From: JAFGBM01 sp964564915
GTDB taxonomy: Bacteria; Actinomycetota; Actinomycetes; Actinomycetales; Demequinaceae
NCBI GenBank assembly: GCA_964564915.1
Contig: CAZMCU010000017.1
Span: 1 to 31,183, forward strand
Reading direction: 5' to 3'
DNA length: 31,183 nucleotides
Shown here: positions 16,433 to 23,702 of the stretch, in pieces
Layout of the letters: the number at the start of each line of letters is the position of its first letter
Numbering within the stretch: position 1 is the stretch's first letter
Program-made: the position numbers and the translations under genes
The notes under the pieces: model-generated
What the model was told of the DNA's origin: nothing
The model's input: the letters and a program-made list of their open reading frames with translations, nothing else
The model's database searches: none

Positions 16433-16552
16433 CTAGCGGTCCGGGGAGCTCCTCCCGCGAACGCGAGTACCAAGATTAGCGCATCGCCCCAGGGTCCGCG
16501 ACCGTCCCCGCCCCCTACCGTGCGGAGGGATGGACGAGGGCGGCGACGGGGA

Positions 16553-16581
16553 TTGCTTTCGTCCGAGGCTCCACGTAAACT
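16553..16581 (+). promoter_or_regulatory. clpB promoter
   Basis: TTGCTT (16553-16558) and TAAACT (16576-16581) are spaced by 17 bases. The predicted transcription start falls inside the HAIR element, so HspR binding would block initiation. Confidence 0.6.
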
Positions 16582-16600
16582 TGAGCGTGGTTCACTCAAC
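16580..16600. promoter_or_regulatory. HAIR element (HspR operator) upstream of clpB
   Basis: CTTGAGC-N7-ACTCAAC differs from the HAIR consensus CTTGAGT-N7-ACTCAAG at one position in each arm. HspR represses clpB and dnaK operons through this site in actinobacteria. It overlaps the -10 box by two bases and lies 24 bases before the GTG start. Confidence 0.85.
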
Positions 16601-16624
16601 TTTGGAGATCTGGAGGAAGACGAC

Positions 16625-18784
16625 GTGACCGACCCGTCCGCCATGCCGGGAAGCGGTGAGCAGGCCAGCCCCCTGGAGCAGTTCGGGCAGGACTTCACCG
16701 CGCTCGCGGAGCAAGGTGCCCTCGACCCCGTCATCGGACGAGACGAGGAGATTCGACGCATCATGCAGGTGCTGTCGCGCCGCACCAAGAACAACGCCGT
16801 CCTCATCGGCGAGCCCGGGGTCGGCAAGACCGCAATCGTCGAGGGACTCGCCCAGCGCATCGTCGCGGGCGACGTCCCAGAATCGCTCAAAGACCGCCGC
16901 ATCGTGAGCGTCGCCATGAGTTCGCTCGTCGCAGGAGCGGCCTATCGCGGTCAGTTCGAGGAGCGCCTCAAGGGTGTGCTCCAGGAGGTGGAGAAATCCG
17001 AGGGAAAGATCATTCTCTTCGTCGACGAACTCCACACGATCGTCGGGGCGGGGGCCGCGGAAGGCGCGGTCGACGCGGGGAACATCCTCAAGCCCATGCT
17101 CGCCCGCGGGAAGCTTCGGATGATCGGGGCGACAACGCTGGGCGAGTACCGCGAGCGCATCGAGAAGGACAGCGCCTTGGAGCGGCGCTTCCAACCGGTG
17201 TTTGTGGGCGAACCGAGTCTCGACGACACCATTGCGATCCTCAGGGGGCTTCAGGAGAAGTACGAGGTTCACCATGGGGTCAAGATCACGGACGAGGCGA
17301 TCGTCGCCGCCGCCCGCCTGTCCGACCGCTACATCACCGAGCGGTTCCTCCCCGACAAGGCCGTCGACCTCATCGACGAGGCCACCTCCGCCCTCAAGAT
17401 CCAACTCGACTCCCTTCCCACCGACCTCGACCGCTTGCGTCGTCGCACGATGCAGCTGGAGATCGAGCGCACCCAAGTGGCCAAGGACAAGTCGGCATCC
17501 GCGAAAGAACGACGCGACGAGATCGACGCGGACATCGCCGAACTCAAGGCGCAGGCCGAGGTGCTCGAGCAGCGATGGGAACGGGAGAAGGGCCTCATCA
17601 CGCGCCTCAACGAGGCCTCCGAGCGTGTTGAGCGGCTCCGCGGAGACCTGGAGCGCGCCGAGCGGGTCGCCGACCTCAACCTCGCGGGACGCATCCGTTA
17701 TGGCGACATCCCCGAGGCGGAGAAGCAGATCGCCGCCGCGAAAGCGGAACTCGACGCGATCCCCGCCAACGAGCGGCTTCTCCGCGAAGAGGTGACGAGC
17801 CAGGACATCGCCGCTGTCGTCGCCAAGTGGACGGGCGTGCCCGTCGAGCGGCTCCTCACCCAGGAGTCGACCAAGCTCTCCCACCTCGAGGAACACCTCC
17901 ACGAACGCGTCGTCGGCCAGGATCACGCGGTTTCCGTTGTCGCCGACGCCATCCGCAGGGCCCGCGCCGGGATTTCCGACGCCAACCGGCCGGTCGGTTC
18001 GTTCCTCTTCCTCGGACCGACGGGGGTGGGGAAGACCGAGTTGGCGCGCGCCCTCGCCGAGCAGCTCTTCGACGACGAGCGCGCGATCGTTCGCCTCGAC
18101 ATGTCGGAGTACATGGAGAGCCACACGGTCTCGCGCCTCATCGGGGCACCCCCCGGATACGTCGGATACGACGAGGGAGGCCAACTGACGGAGGCTGTGC
18201 GTCGTCGTCCGTACTCGATCGTGTTGTTCGACGAGATCGAGAAGGCTCACCCCGACGTGTGGAACGTGCTGCTTCAGGTTCTCGACGACGGTCGCCTGAC
18301 CGACGGCCAGGGCCGCACGGTCAACTTCACCAACACGATCATCATCCTCACGTCCAACCTGGGATCGGACGTGGTCCTCGCGTGGGACGGCGTCCACCGT
18401 GACGCTCTCGAGACGGATCTCATGGCGATCCTGCGGCAGGCGTTCCGCCCGGAGTTCCTCAACCGCCTCGACGAGGTGATCATCTTCGACCGGATCGACC
18501 GCGACGCGATGCGAGGGATCGTTGCCACCGAGCTCGCGCGAACCACGGCGCGGCTGCGGGAGTCGAAGGGGATCGAGGTGGAGGTCGACGCTTCGCTCGC
18601 CACGGCGCTCGCGGAGGACGGCTACGACCCGCAGTTCGGGGCGCGACCGCTCAAGCGGCTCATCCAGACGCGGCTGCTCAACGAGCTCGCGAAGGAGATC
18701 GTCGACGGCAGGATCGAGGAGAACGACCACGTCACGGCCTCGTGGAAGGACGGCAAGGTCGCGCTAGCCGTCAAGCACCGCTAA
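16625..18784 (+). CDS. clpB: ClpB disaggregase lacking the N-terminal domain
   Basis: ClpB is a hexameric AAA+ machine that threads aggregated proteins with help from DnaK. The 719-residue protein has NBD1 with Walker A GEPGVGKT (62-69), pore loop AGAAYRGQFE and LERRFQ arginine finger. A full coiled-coil M domain of about 120 residues follows. NBD2 has Walker A GPTGVGKT (464-471) and pore loop GAPPGYVGYDEGG. The M domain and the absence of an IGF/L loop exclude ClpC, ClpA and ClpX. Family members are about 860 residues: the ~145-residue Clp_N domain is absent, and only the tRNA-Glu region lies upstream. GTG at 16625 follows GGAGG by eight bases. The Lys usually in pore loop 1 (KYRGEFE) is Ala here. 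Confidence 0.93.
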   Translation: MTDPSAMPGSGEQASPLEQFGQDFTALAEQGALDPVIGRDEEIRRIMQVLSRRTKNNAVLIGEPGVGKTAIVEGLAQRIVAGDVPESLKDRRIVSVAMSSLVAGAAYRGQFEERLKGVLQEVEKSEGKIILFVDELHTIVGAGAAEGAVDAGNILKPMLARGKLRMIGATTLGEYRERIEKDSALERRFQPVFVGEPSLDDTIAILRGLQEKYEVHHGVKITDEAIVAAARLSDRYITERFLPDKAVDLIDEATSALKIQLDSLPTDLDRLRRRTMQLEIERTQVAKDKSASAKERRDEIDADIAELKAQAEVLEQRWEREKGLITRLNEASERVERLRGDLERAERVADLNLAGRIRYGDIPEAEKQIAAAKAELDAIPANERLLREEVTSQDIAAVVAKWTGVPVERLLTQESTKLSHLEEHLHERVVGQDHAVSVVADAIRRARAGISDANRPVGSFLFLGPTGVGKTELARALAEQLFDDERAIVRLDMSEYMESHTVSRLIGAPPGYVGYDEGGQLTEAVRRRPYSIVLFDEIEKAHPDVWNVLLQVLDDGRLTDGQGRTVNFTNTIIILTSNLGSDVVLAWDGVHRDALETDLMAILRQAFRPEFLNRLDEVIIFDRIDRDAMRGIVATELARTTARLRESKGIEVEVDASLATALAEDGYDPQFGARPLKRLIQTRLLNELAKEIVDGRIEENDHVTASWKDGKVALAVKHR

Positions 18785-18805
18785 AAGTGGGCTCCCCCGG
18801 AGACG

Positions 18806-18828
18806 AAAAAGGCCCGCCGTAGCGGGCC
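18806..18828 (-). terminator. Intrinsic terminator of tRNA-Gln
   Basis: On the minus strand a perfect 7-bp stem GGCCCGC/GCGGGCC with loop TACG is followed by TTTTT, starting six bases after the tRNA 3' end. In the plus direction the same hairpin follows clpB but lacks a T-run. Confidence 0.8.
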
Positions 18829-18834
18829 CCAACG

Positions 18835-18906
18835 CTGGGGTACAAGGATTCGAACCTCGACTAACTGGACCAGAACCAGTCGTGCTGCCAGTTACACCAT
18901 ACCCCA
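18835..18906 (-). tRNA. tRNA-Gln (anticodon CTG)
   Basis: A 72-base cloverleaf with acceptor stem TGGGGTA/TACCCCA, anticodon stem ACTGG/CCAGT around loop TTCTGGT (anticodon CTG, decoding CAG), a T arm with GGTTCGAATCC, and discriminator G. CCA is not encoded. The U1-A72 pair is typical of tRNA-Gln. Confidence 0.94.
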
Positions 18907-18927
18907 ATGGTTCGTGACCGAACCGGG

Positions 18928-18956
18928 GCACTACTGTACCCGGTCGCGGGGGTCAA
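18928..18956 (-). promoter_or_regulatory. Probable tRNA-Gln promoter
   Basis: On the minus strand TTGACC (18956-18951) and TAGTGC (18933-18928) are 17 bases apart, giving a ~15-base 5' leader. An overlapping TACAGT is a better -10 box but has no well-spaced -35. Confidence 0.4.
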
Positions 18957-19007
18957 ACCCAACGCCTGGAGCGCGGCGAGAGGGGGCGCTCGTTCCTCGA
19001 TCGCCGC

Positions 19008-19055
19008 TTGCGTACCGCGCCCCGACGTGCTATATATCAAGAGTGATTGTATCAA
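19008..19055 (+). promoter_or_regulatory. Leaderless arsR promoter with AT-rich operator
   Basis: TTGCGT (19008-19013) and TATATA (19031-19036) are 17 bases apart, and the -10 box ends six bases before the GTG at 19043. Two direct copies of TATCAA (19035-19040 and 19050-19055) and a small inverted repeat ATTG-TAT-CAAT (19046-19056) flank and enter the start of the gene. AT-rich sites of this kind at the -10 box are typical for ArsR/SmtB regulators, so this is probably the autoregulatory operator. Confidence 0.55.
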
Positions 19056-19351
19056 TATCGCCTGAAGTAACGACGACGGAAGCCGCCTCACTCCTCGCCG
19101 CTATCGCGGACCCTACGAGGCTCGGCATCCTTCGGCAACTCGCGAACGAGGGCGAACGATGCGTCTGCAAACTCGATCCCGCCCCTTCTCTCGCCCCCAA
19201 CCTCCTCAGCTACCACCTCAAGGTGCTCCGCGAGGCCGGACTTGTCGTCACGACCCGTCGCGGGCGCTGGATCGACTACGCGCTCGCCCCCGATGCGCTG
19301 GAGCGACTCCACGCGGCCATTCCCGGCTCGAGCGACGAGTCACGCCCATGA
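19043..19351 (+). CDS. arsR: ArsR-family metalloid-responsive repressor
   Basis: A 102-residue winged-helix repressor. The dimerisation helix and ADPTRLGILRQLA are followed by the ERCVCKL segment (Cys40, Cys42), the site where classical ArsR proteins bind As(III)/Sb(III), and then recognition region LSYHLKVLREAGLV. A third nearby Cys present in E. coli ArsR is absent. GTG at 19043 is chosen from the leaderless promoter; the frame is open to 18914 but crosses that promoter. The last codons overlap the permease start as ATGA. It most likely derepresses the permease and thioredoxin-like genes on metalloid exposure; the ligand is inferred. Confidence 0.87.
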   Translation: MIVSISPEVTTTEAASLLAAIADPTRLGILRQLANEGERCVCKLDPAPSLAPNLLSYHLKVLREAGLVVTTRRGRWIDYALAPDALERLHAAIPGSSDESRP

Positions 19352-20397
19352 CCGTTCTCCTGCCGACGATCCGGCGCCGACCGTCAACTCGAAAGGTTGC
19401 GGGATGGCTTGCCTTGCTTGCCTCCGCCTGGGTCGCGTTGTACGCGCTCAACGAGTGGCTGTGGGATGCGATCGTCTCGTGGCTCCACCTCGATCTCGAG
19501 GTGCGCGCGGTCGGGGCTGCTCATTTCTTCCTCTACGACGCGGGGAAACTGCTGCTCCTTCTCCTCGGCTTGATCTTCGTCATCGGCATGATCCGCACAA
19601 CCATCGATCCCGCGCGTGTGCGCTCGGCCCTCGAGGGACGCCCTCTGCTCCTCGCGCTCGTCCTCGCAGCGATCCTCGGTGCGGTTACACCGTTCTGCTC
19701 GTGCAGTTCGATCCCCCTCTTCATCGGATTCGTCGCGGCTGGCATTCCCCTGAGCGTCGCGCTAACGTTCCTCATCGCCTCGCCGCTCGTCAACGAGGTT
19801 GCCGTCATCATGCTCGGTGACACGTTTGGATGGGGTCCGACGGGGGCGTACATCGGAACCGGCCTTGGGCTCGCCGTCCTCGTCGGCCTCGTGCTTTCGC
19901 GCTTCCATCTGCGCCCCCTCGTTCACGATTTCGTCTTCACGACGCCCGTCGCCAACCTCCACACCGGAGGACTCAAACCAACGCTCGACGACCGGGTCAA
20001 GGCGGCTCGATGGGAGACGCACGACATTGTCGGAAGGGTATGGATCTGGGTACTGGTGGGAGTGGCCATTGGGGCCGTGATCCACGGATGGGTACCGGAG
20101 TCGTTCATTCTCGAGCACGCTGGCTCCGACAGTGTGGCCGCTGTACCCGTGGCTACCCTCGTCGGCGTGCCTCTGTACTCGAATGCGGCGACCGCGATCC
20201 CTATCGGGGCCGCGCTCTACGCCAAGGGGGCAGGTCTCGGGACGATCTTCGCCTTCATGATGTCGACGACCGCCCTCTCTCTCCCTGAGGCGATCCTGCT
20301 CAAGCGCATCCTCAAGACGCGCTTGCTCATCACCTACTTCGCCATCGTCGCCGTAGGGATCATGCTGATTGGATTCCTGTTCAACGGGGCGACTTAG
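19348..20397 (+). CDS. Permease of the ArsP/DUF318 (SO_0444) type
   Basis: A 349-residue membrane protein with about eight hydrophobic helices in two halves. The first half carries the TPFCSCSSIPLF motif (Cys117, Cys119); the second carries the matching GVPLYSNAATAIPIG repeat. A charged loop of about 60 residues joins them. This family includes ArsP, which exports trivalent organoarsenicals, and related copper/zinc efflux permeases. The gene overlaps arsR by four bases and is followed 22 bases later by a CxxC protein, an arrangement repeated in many bacteria. Trivalent arsenical export is the likeliest role, but the substrate cannot be fixed from sequence. Confidence 0.87.
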   Translation: MTVLLPTIRRRPSTRKVAGWLALLASAWVALYALNEWLWDAIVSWLHLDLEVRAVGAAHFFLYDAGKLLLLLLGLIFVIGMIRTTIDPARVRSALEGRPLLLALVLAAILGAVTPFCSCSSIPLFIGFVAAGIPLSVALTFLIASPLVNEVAVIMLGDTFGWGPTGAYIGTGLGLAVLVGLVLSRFHLRPLVHDFVFTTPVANLHTGGLKPTLDDRVKAARWETHDIVGRVWIWVLVGVAIGAVIHGWVPESFILEHAGSDSVAAVPVATLVGVPLYSNAATAIPIGAALYAKGAGLGTIFAFMMSTTALSLPEAILLKRILKTRLLITYFAIVAVGIMLIGFLFNGAT

Positions 20398-20419
20398 CCC
20401 ACTCTCAGAAGGGTTCGTC

Positions 20420-20662
20420 ATGAAGATCGCTATCCTCGGTCCCGGTTGCCACAACTGCGTGACGCTTGAGCGACTCGCTCGGGATGCCGTCGCCGAGCTC
20501 GGCCTTGAGGCCGACTTCGAGAAGGTCACCGACTACGCCGCCATCGCGGCCTACGGTGTCATGCGCACGCCGGGGCTGGTCGTCGACGGAGAAGTGGTCG
20601 TGTCCGGCCGCGTCCCCTCTGGTACCGAGGTTCGCGAACTCATCGGCGCTCGAGCAGCGTAG
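20420..20662 (+). CDS. Small thioredoxin-like CxxC protein
   Basis: An 80-residue mini-thioredoxin (redox-active disulfide protein 2 type) with MKIAILGPGCHNC at the N terminus (Cys10, Cys13) and the cis-Pro segment VMRTPGLVVDGEVV. It has no signal peptide, so it should act in the cytoplasm. The family is commonly encoded next to ArsP/DUF318 permeases and may pass the metalloid or reducing power to them. The start has GAAGGG six bases upstream. Its last 23 bases overlap the 3' end of the convergent HAD gene. Confidence 0.87.
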   Translation: MKIAILGPGCHNCVTLERLARDAVAELGLEADFEKVTDYAAIAAYGVMRTPGLVVDGEVVVSGRVPSGTEVRELIGARAA

Positions 20663-21371
20663 CCAACTCGGTAAGCGAGGCGACGCGGATCGCCCCGGCG
20701 TCCGCCACCTCCTCGGCCGTGCGCTCGGCCCACGCACCCTGGCGTTCGCACCACACCCCGATGAGTCCCGCCCTCACCGCCGCTTCGGCGTCGATGTCGA
20801 ACTCGTCCCCGACGTAGACGGTCTCCCCCGGTTGGGTTCCCAGCAAGCGACACGCCTCCAGGAAGACGCGAGGGTCGGGCTTGCCGTACCCGTGGTCGTC
20901 GACGCAAACGAGTAAGGGCACGTGGCCGAGGCCAACCTTGGCCATCTTCTGTTCTTGCTGCGCGCGCCGGGCGTTGCTCAACACACCGTGCGGGAGTCCG
21001 AGCGCGTCGAGAGTGGCCAGAAATGGCAGGGCGTCCGCGTGAACCTGCCAGCCCTCCCGATAGGCGTCGTCGAACTCCTGAATCCATGCGGTGACGGCCG
21101 CGTCGTCCGTGAAGGGTGGCCCGCCGAAGTGGGCGTGCAGATCCTCCGCGCGGAGCGTCCGCTGCGTTCGGGAGTCGATCTCTCCTCGCGAGAACGCGCG
21201 GTAGTGACCGTGACGGTCCGCCCGGAAGAACGCCGCGGCCTCGTCGATGTCCGTCTCGCTCGGGAGGTAGGCGTCCGCGATCCGCGAGATCGCGTGCCGG
21301 ATGGCCGCCTTGTTGTCGAGCAGGGTGTCGTCGATGTCGACGAGGACACCCCGAACGGTGCGATCGAGCAC
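20640..21371 (-). CDS. HAD-superfamily hydrolase
   Basis: A 243-residue phosphatase-like protein with all four HAD motifs: DIDDTL (nucleophile Asp12, acid/base Asp14), VLSNARR (motif II), YGKPDP (motif III Lys) and GDEFDID (motif IV). A helical cap lies between motifs I and II (about 20-110), placing it in the subclass I phosphoglycolate phosphatase/YjjG-like group. The substrate is unknown. The GTG start shares one base with the gltX stop (TAGTG), indicating co-translation with gltX. Confidence 0.88.
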   Translation of the reverse strand: MLDRTVRGVLVDIDDTLLDNKAAIRHAISRIADAYLPSETDIDEAAAFFRADRHGHYRAFSRGEIDSRTQRTLRAEDLHAHFGGPPFTDDAAVTAWIQEFDDAYREGWQVHADALPFLATLDALGLPHGVLSNARRAQQEQKMAKVGLGHVPLLVCVDDHGYGKPDPRVFLEACRLLGTQPGETVYVGDEFDIDAEAAVRAGLIGVWCERQGAWAERTAEEVADAGAIRVASLTELATLLERR

Positions 21372-22852
21372 TACAACGCAGCCCGAAGCGTCCGGAGCCG
21401 GGTGAGGGTCTGCCCGTGACCGAGGATCTCCATCGACTCGAAGAGCGGAGGAGAGACCCGACGACCCGTCACGGCCACGCGCAGGGGCGTGAACGCGTCG
21501 CGCGGCTTGAGCCCCAATCCGTCGACGAGCGCCGCCCGCAGCACCTCCTGCTGCGTGGCGGCGGTGAAGTCCACGAGCGGTTCGAGCGCCTGGAGTGCCG
21601 CGTCGAGGATCTCGCTGGCGTTCGCGCCCAAGCCCGCCCGAGCGTCGTCCTCGATCGCCACGGCCTCGTCGCGAACGAAGAAGAATCCGAGCATCCCCGG
21701 CGCCTCTCCGAGGAGCGTGATCCGCTCCTGGATGAGTGGTGCGGCGAGCGCGAGGGTCGCCTCCTCGTGGGGGGTGAGGTCGCGCACGTGACCGCCGGAA
21801 ATCACCCCCGCGGCGTACAGGTAGGGCACGATCCGAACGACGAAGTCCCCCACCGGCAGCATCCGGATGTGCTCGGCGTTGATCGCCTCCGCCTTCTTGA
21901 GGTCGAAGCGCGCGGGGTTGGGGTTGACGTCGGCGACGTCGAACTTCTCGACCATCTCCGTAAGCGTGAAGACGTCCCGGTCCGCCGCGACGGACCAGCC
22001 GAGCAGCCCGAGGTAGTTGAGGAGCCCCTCCGGGAGGAAACCCCGATCGCGATGGTGGAAAAGGTTGGACTGCGGATCGCGCTTGGAGAGCTTCTTGTTC
22101 CCCTCCCCCGTCACCATGGGCAGGTGGGCGAATGTCGGCACACCGTCGGCGAGACCGAGCGCCTCGAGCGCGCGGTAAAGGGCGATCTGGCGGGGGGTCG
22201 ACGAGAGGAGATCCTCGCCCCGGAGCACGTGCGTGATGTGCATCAGGGCGTCGTCGACGGGGTTGACCAGCGTGTACAGCGGCTCGCCGTTTCCGCGCAC
22301 CACGACGTAGTCCGGCACGCTCCCGGCGCGGAAGGTCACCTCGCCACGGATGAGGTCGGTGAAGGCGATGTCCTCGTCCGGCATGCGGAGGCGGACGACG
22401 GGGTCGCGCCCCTCGGCGCGGTAGGCGGCGCGCTGGGCCTCATCGAGGTCGCGGTCGAATCCGTCGTAGCCGAGTTGGGGGTCGCGTCCCGCCGCGCGGT
22501 GCCGAGCCTCGACCTCCTCCGGCGTGGAGAACGACTCGTACGCGAAGCCTCCCTCGACGAGGCGCCGGGCGACGTCGGCGTAGATGTCGCGCCTCTCGCT
22601 CTGCCGGTAGGGAGCGTACGGACCCCCGATGTCCGGCCCCTCGTCCCAGTCGAGCCCGAGCCACCGAAGCGCGTCGAGCAGTTGGTCGTACGACTCCTGG
22701 CTGTCGCGCTCCGCGTCCGTGTCCTCGATGCGGAAGACGAAATCCCCTCCGGTGTGGCGGGCGTACGCCCAGTTGAAGAGCGCCGTGCGAATGAGGCCGA
22801 CGTGGGGGGTACCCGTCGGCGAAGGGCAGAACCGGACGCGAACCTTGCTCAT
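21371..22852 (-). CDS. gltX: Glutamyl-tRNA synthetase
   Basis: A 493-residue class I aminoacyl-tRNA synthetase. The HIGH signature appears as PHVG within CPSPTGTPHVGL (His17) and KMSKS as KLSKR (254-258). FRIEDTD and the anticodon-binding C-terminal domain are present. Most actinobacteria lack GlnRS and use a non-discriminating GltX with GatCAB to make Gln-tRNA; which type this is cannot be told here. The ATG overlaps the FAH-hydrolase stop as ATGA, and the stop touches the HAD start, so three genes form a coupled unit. Confidence 0.97.
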   Translation of the reverse strand: MSKVRVRFCPSPTGTPHVGLIRTALFNWAYARHTGGDFVFRIEDTDAERDSQESYDQLLDALRWLGLDWDEGPDIGGPYAPYRQSERRDIYADVARRLVEGGFAYESFSTPEEVEARHRAAGRDPQLGYDGFDRDLDEAQRAAYRAEGRDPVVRLRMPDEDIAFTDLIRGEVTFRAGSVPDYVVVRGNGEPLYTLVNPVDDALMHITHVLRGEDLLSSTPRQIALYRALEALGLADGVPTFAHLPMVTGEGNKKLSKRDPQSNLFHHRDRGFLPEGLLNYLGLLGWSVAADRDVFTLTEMVEKFDVADVNPNPARFDLKKAEAINAEHIRMLPVGDFVVRIVPYLYAAGVISGGHVRDLTPHEEATLALAAPLIQERITLLGEAPGMLGFFFVRDEAVAIEDDARAGLGANASEILDAALQALEPLVDFTAATQQEVLRAALVDGLGLKPRDAFTPLRVAVTGRRVSPPLFESMEILGHGQTLTRLRTLRAAL

Positions 22853-23637
22853 CGCCGAACTACCGGATTCATCAAGATTCCAATCCCCTCGATCTCGATC
22901 TCAACGCGATCGCCGTGCTCGATGGCGGAAACGCCCGCCGGCGTGCCGGTCAGGATAACGTCCCCGGGAAGCAACGTCACGATGTGGCTCACCATCGACA
23001 CGATCTCGGGCACGTCCCACAGCATGTCCGCCGTCGTCGCCTCCTGGCGCGTCTCGCCATTGACGCGCGACGAGATGGCGAGGTCGGAAGGGTCGAGTTC
23101 CGTCTCGATCCACGGGCCGAGCGGTAGCGACGTGTCGAAGGTCTTCGCCCGAAACCATTGGTTCTCCTGTCGCTGCGTGTCTCGCGCGGTGACGTCGTTG
23201 GCGCACGTGTAGCCCGAGATGACCGCGGTGGCCCCTTCGGGAGATACGTCCTTGGCTACCCTTCCGATGACGATGGCAAGTTCGGCTTCGAGGTGGACCT
23301 CGTCGCTGTAGTCGGGCACGACGATGGGGTCGTCCGGGCCGATGACGGCGGTGTTGGGCTTGAGGAAGAGAAGGGGTAGGTCACCCTTAGCCCCGATGTT
23401 GCCCAACTCCTCGGCGTGCTCGACGTAGTTGCGGCCTAGGCAGACGGCCTTCGATCGCGGGATGACGGGGGCGAGAAGCCTCACGTCTTCGCGGGAGAGG
23501 GAGATGCGCTCCCCCGTGGGGTGGCCGGGAACGAAGAGGGGATCTCCCGTAAGGACGACCAATTCCTCGTCGCCGACCCCACCCTCGACGATCGCGAATT
23601 GGGGGTCTCCGCCGGTAGTGAATCGTGCGACGCGCAT
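22849..23637 (-). CDS. Fumarylacetoacetate hydrolase (FAH) family protein
   Basis: A 262-residue FAH-fold hydrolase. The metal ligands are visible as Glu117 and Glu119 (EVHLEAEL) and Asp148 (CANDVTARD). The segments CLGRNYVEHAEELGN, FLKPNTAVIGP and the terminal TGTPAGVSAIEHGDRVEIEIEG are characteristic. Members act as acylpyruvases, oxaloacetate decarboxylases/tautomerases or hydroxy-heptadienedioate isomerases; this one resembles the acylpyruvase/oxaloacetate group, not a dedicated catabolic enzyme. It precedes gltX in many actinobacteria. It starts with ATG at 23637, with GGAGG two bases upstream and a TACCCT box seven bases upstream. Confidence 0.9.
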   Translation of the reverse strand: MRVARFTTGGDPQFAIVEGGVGDEELVVLTGDPLFVPGHPTGERISLSREDVRLLAPVIPRSKAVCLGRNYVEHAEELGNIGAKGDLPLLFLKPNTAVIGPDDPIVVPDYSDEVHLEAELAIVIGRVAKDVSPEGATAVISGYTCANDVTARDTQRQENQWFRAKTFDTSLPLGPWIETELDPSDLAISSRVNGETRQEATTADMLWDVPEIVSMVSHIVTLLPGDVILTGTPAGVSAIEHGDRVEIEIEGIGILMNPVVRR

Positions 23638-23644
23638 GGCCTCC

Positions 23645-23650
23645 AGGGTA
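23645..23650 (-). promoter_or_regulatory. Probable -10 box for the FAH-gltX-HAD unit
   Basis: On the minus strand TACCCT lies seven bases before the ATG at 23637, predicting a leaderless or nearly leaderless transcript. It shares a 65-base gap with the divergent promoter of the ClbS/DfsB-like gene. Confidence 0.4.
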
Positions 23651-23690
23651 GTCGGTGCGAGACAGGACCTACGGCGTCGAACCCCAGCGG

Positions 23691-23696
23691 TAGTCT
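23691..23696 (+). promoter_or_regulatory. Leaderless -10 box of the ClbS/DfsB-like gene
   Basis: TAGTCT ends six bases before the ATG at 23703, and no ribosome-binding site is present. No recognisable -35 hexamer lies 16-18 bases upstream. Confidence 0.45.
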
Positions 23697-23702
23697 CGGG
23701 TT

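Noticed and set aside
16592..18730. 712-codon open frame antisense to clpB
   Set aside because: A GC-rich shadow of clpB; the translated sequence is low-complexity and matches nothing recognisable.
18785..19007. Integrase attachment site at tRNA-Gln
   Set aside because: I found no duplicated tRNA 3' segment and no integrase gene in the window.
21116..23212. 698-codon open frame antisense to gltX and the FAH gene
   Set aside because: Shadow frame crossing two well-supported genes on the other strand.
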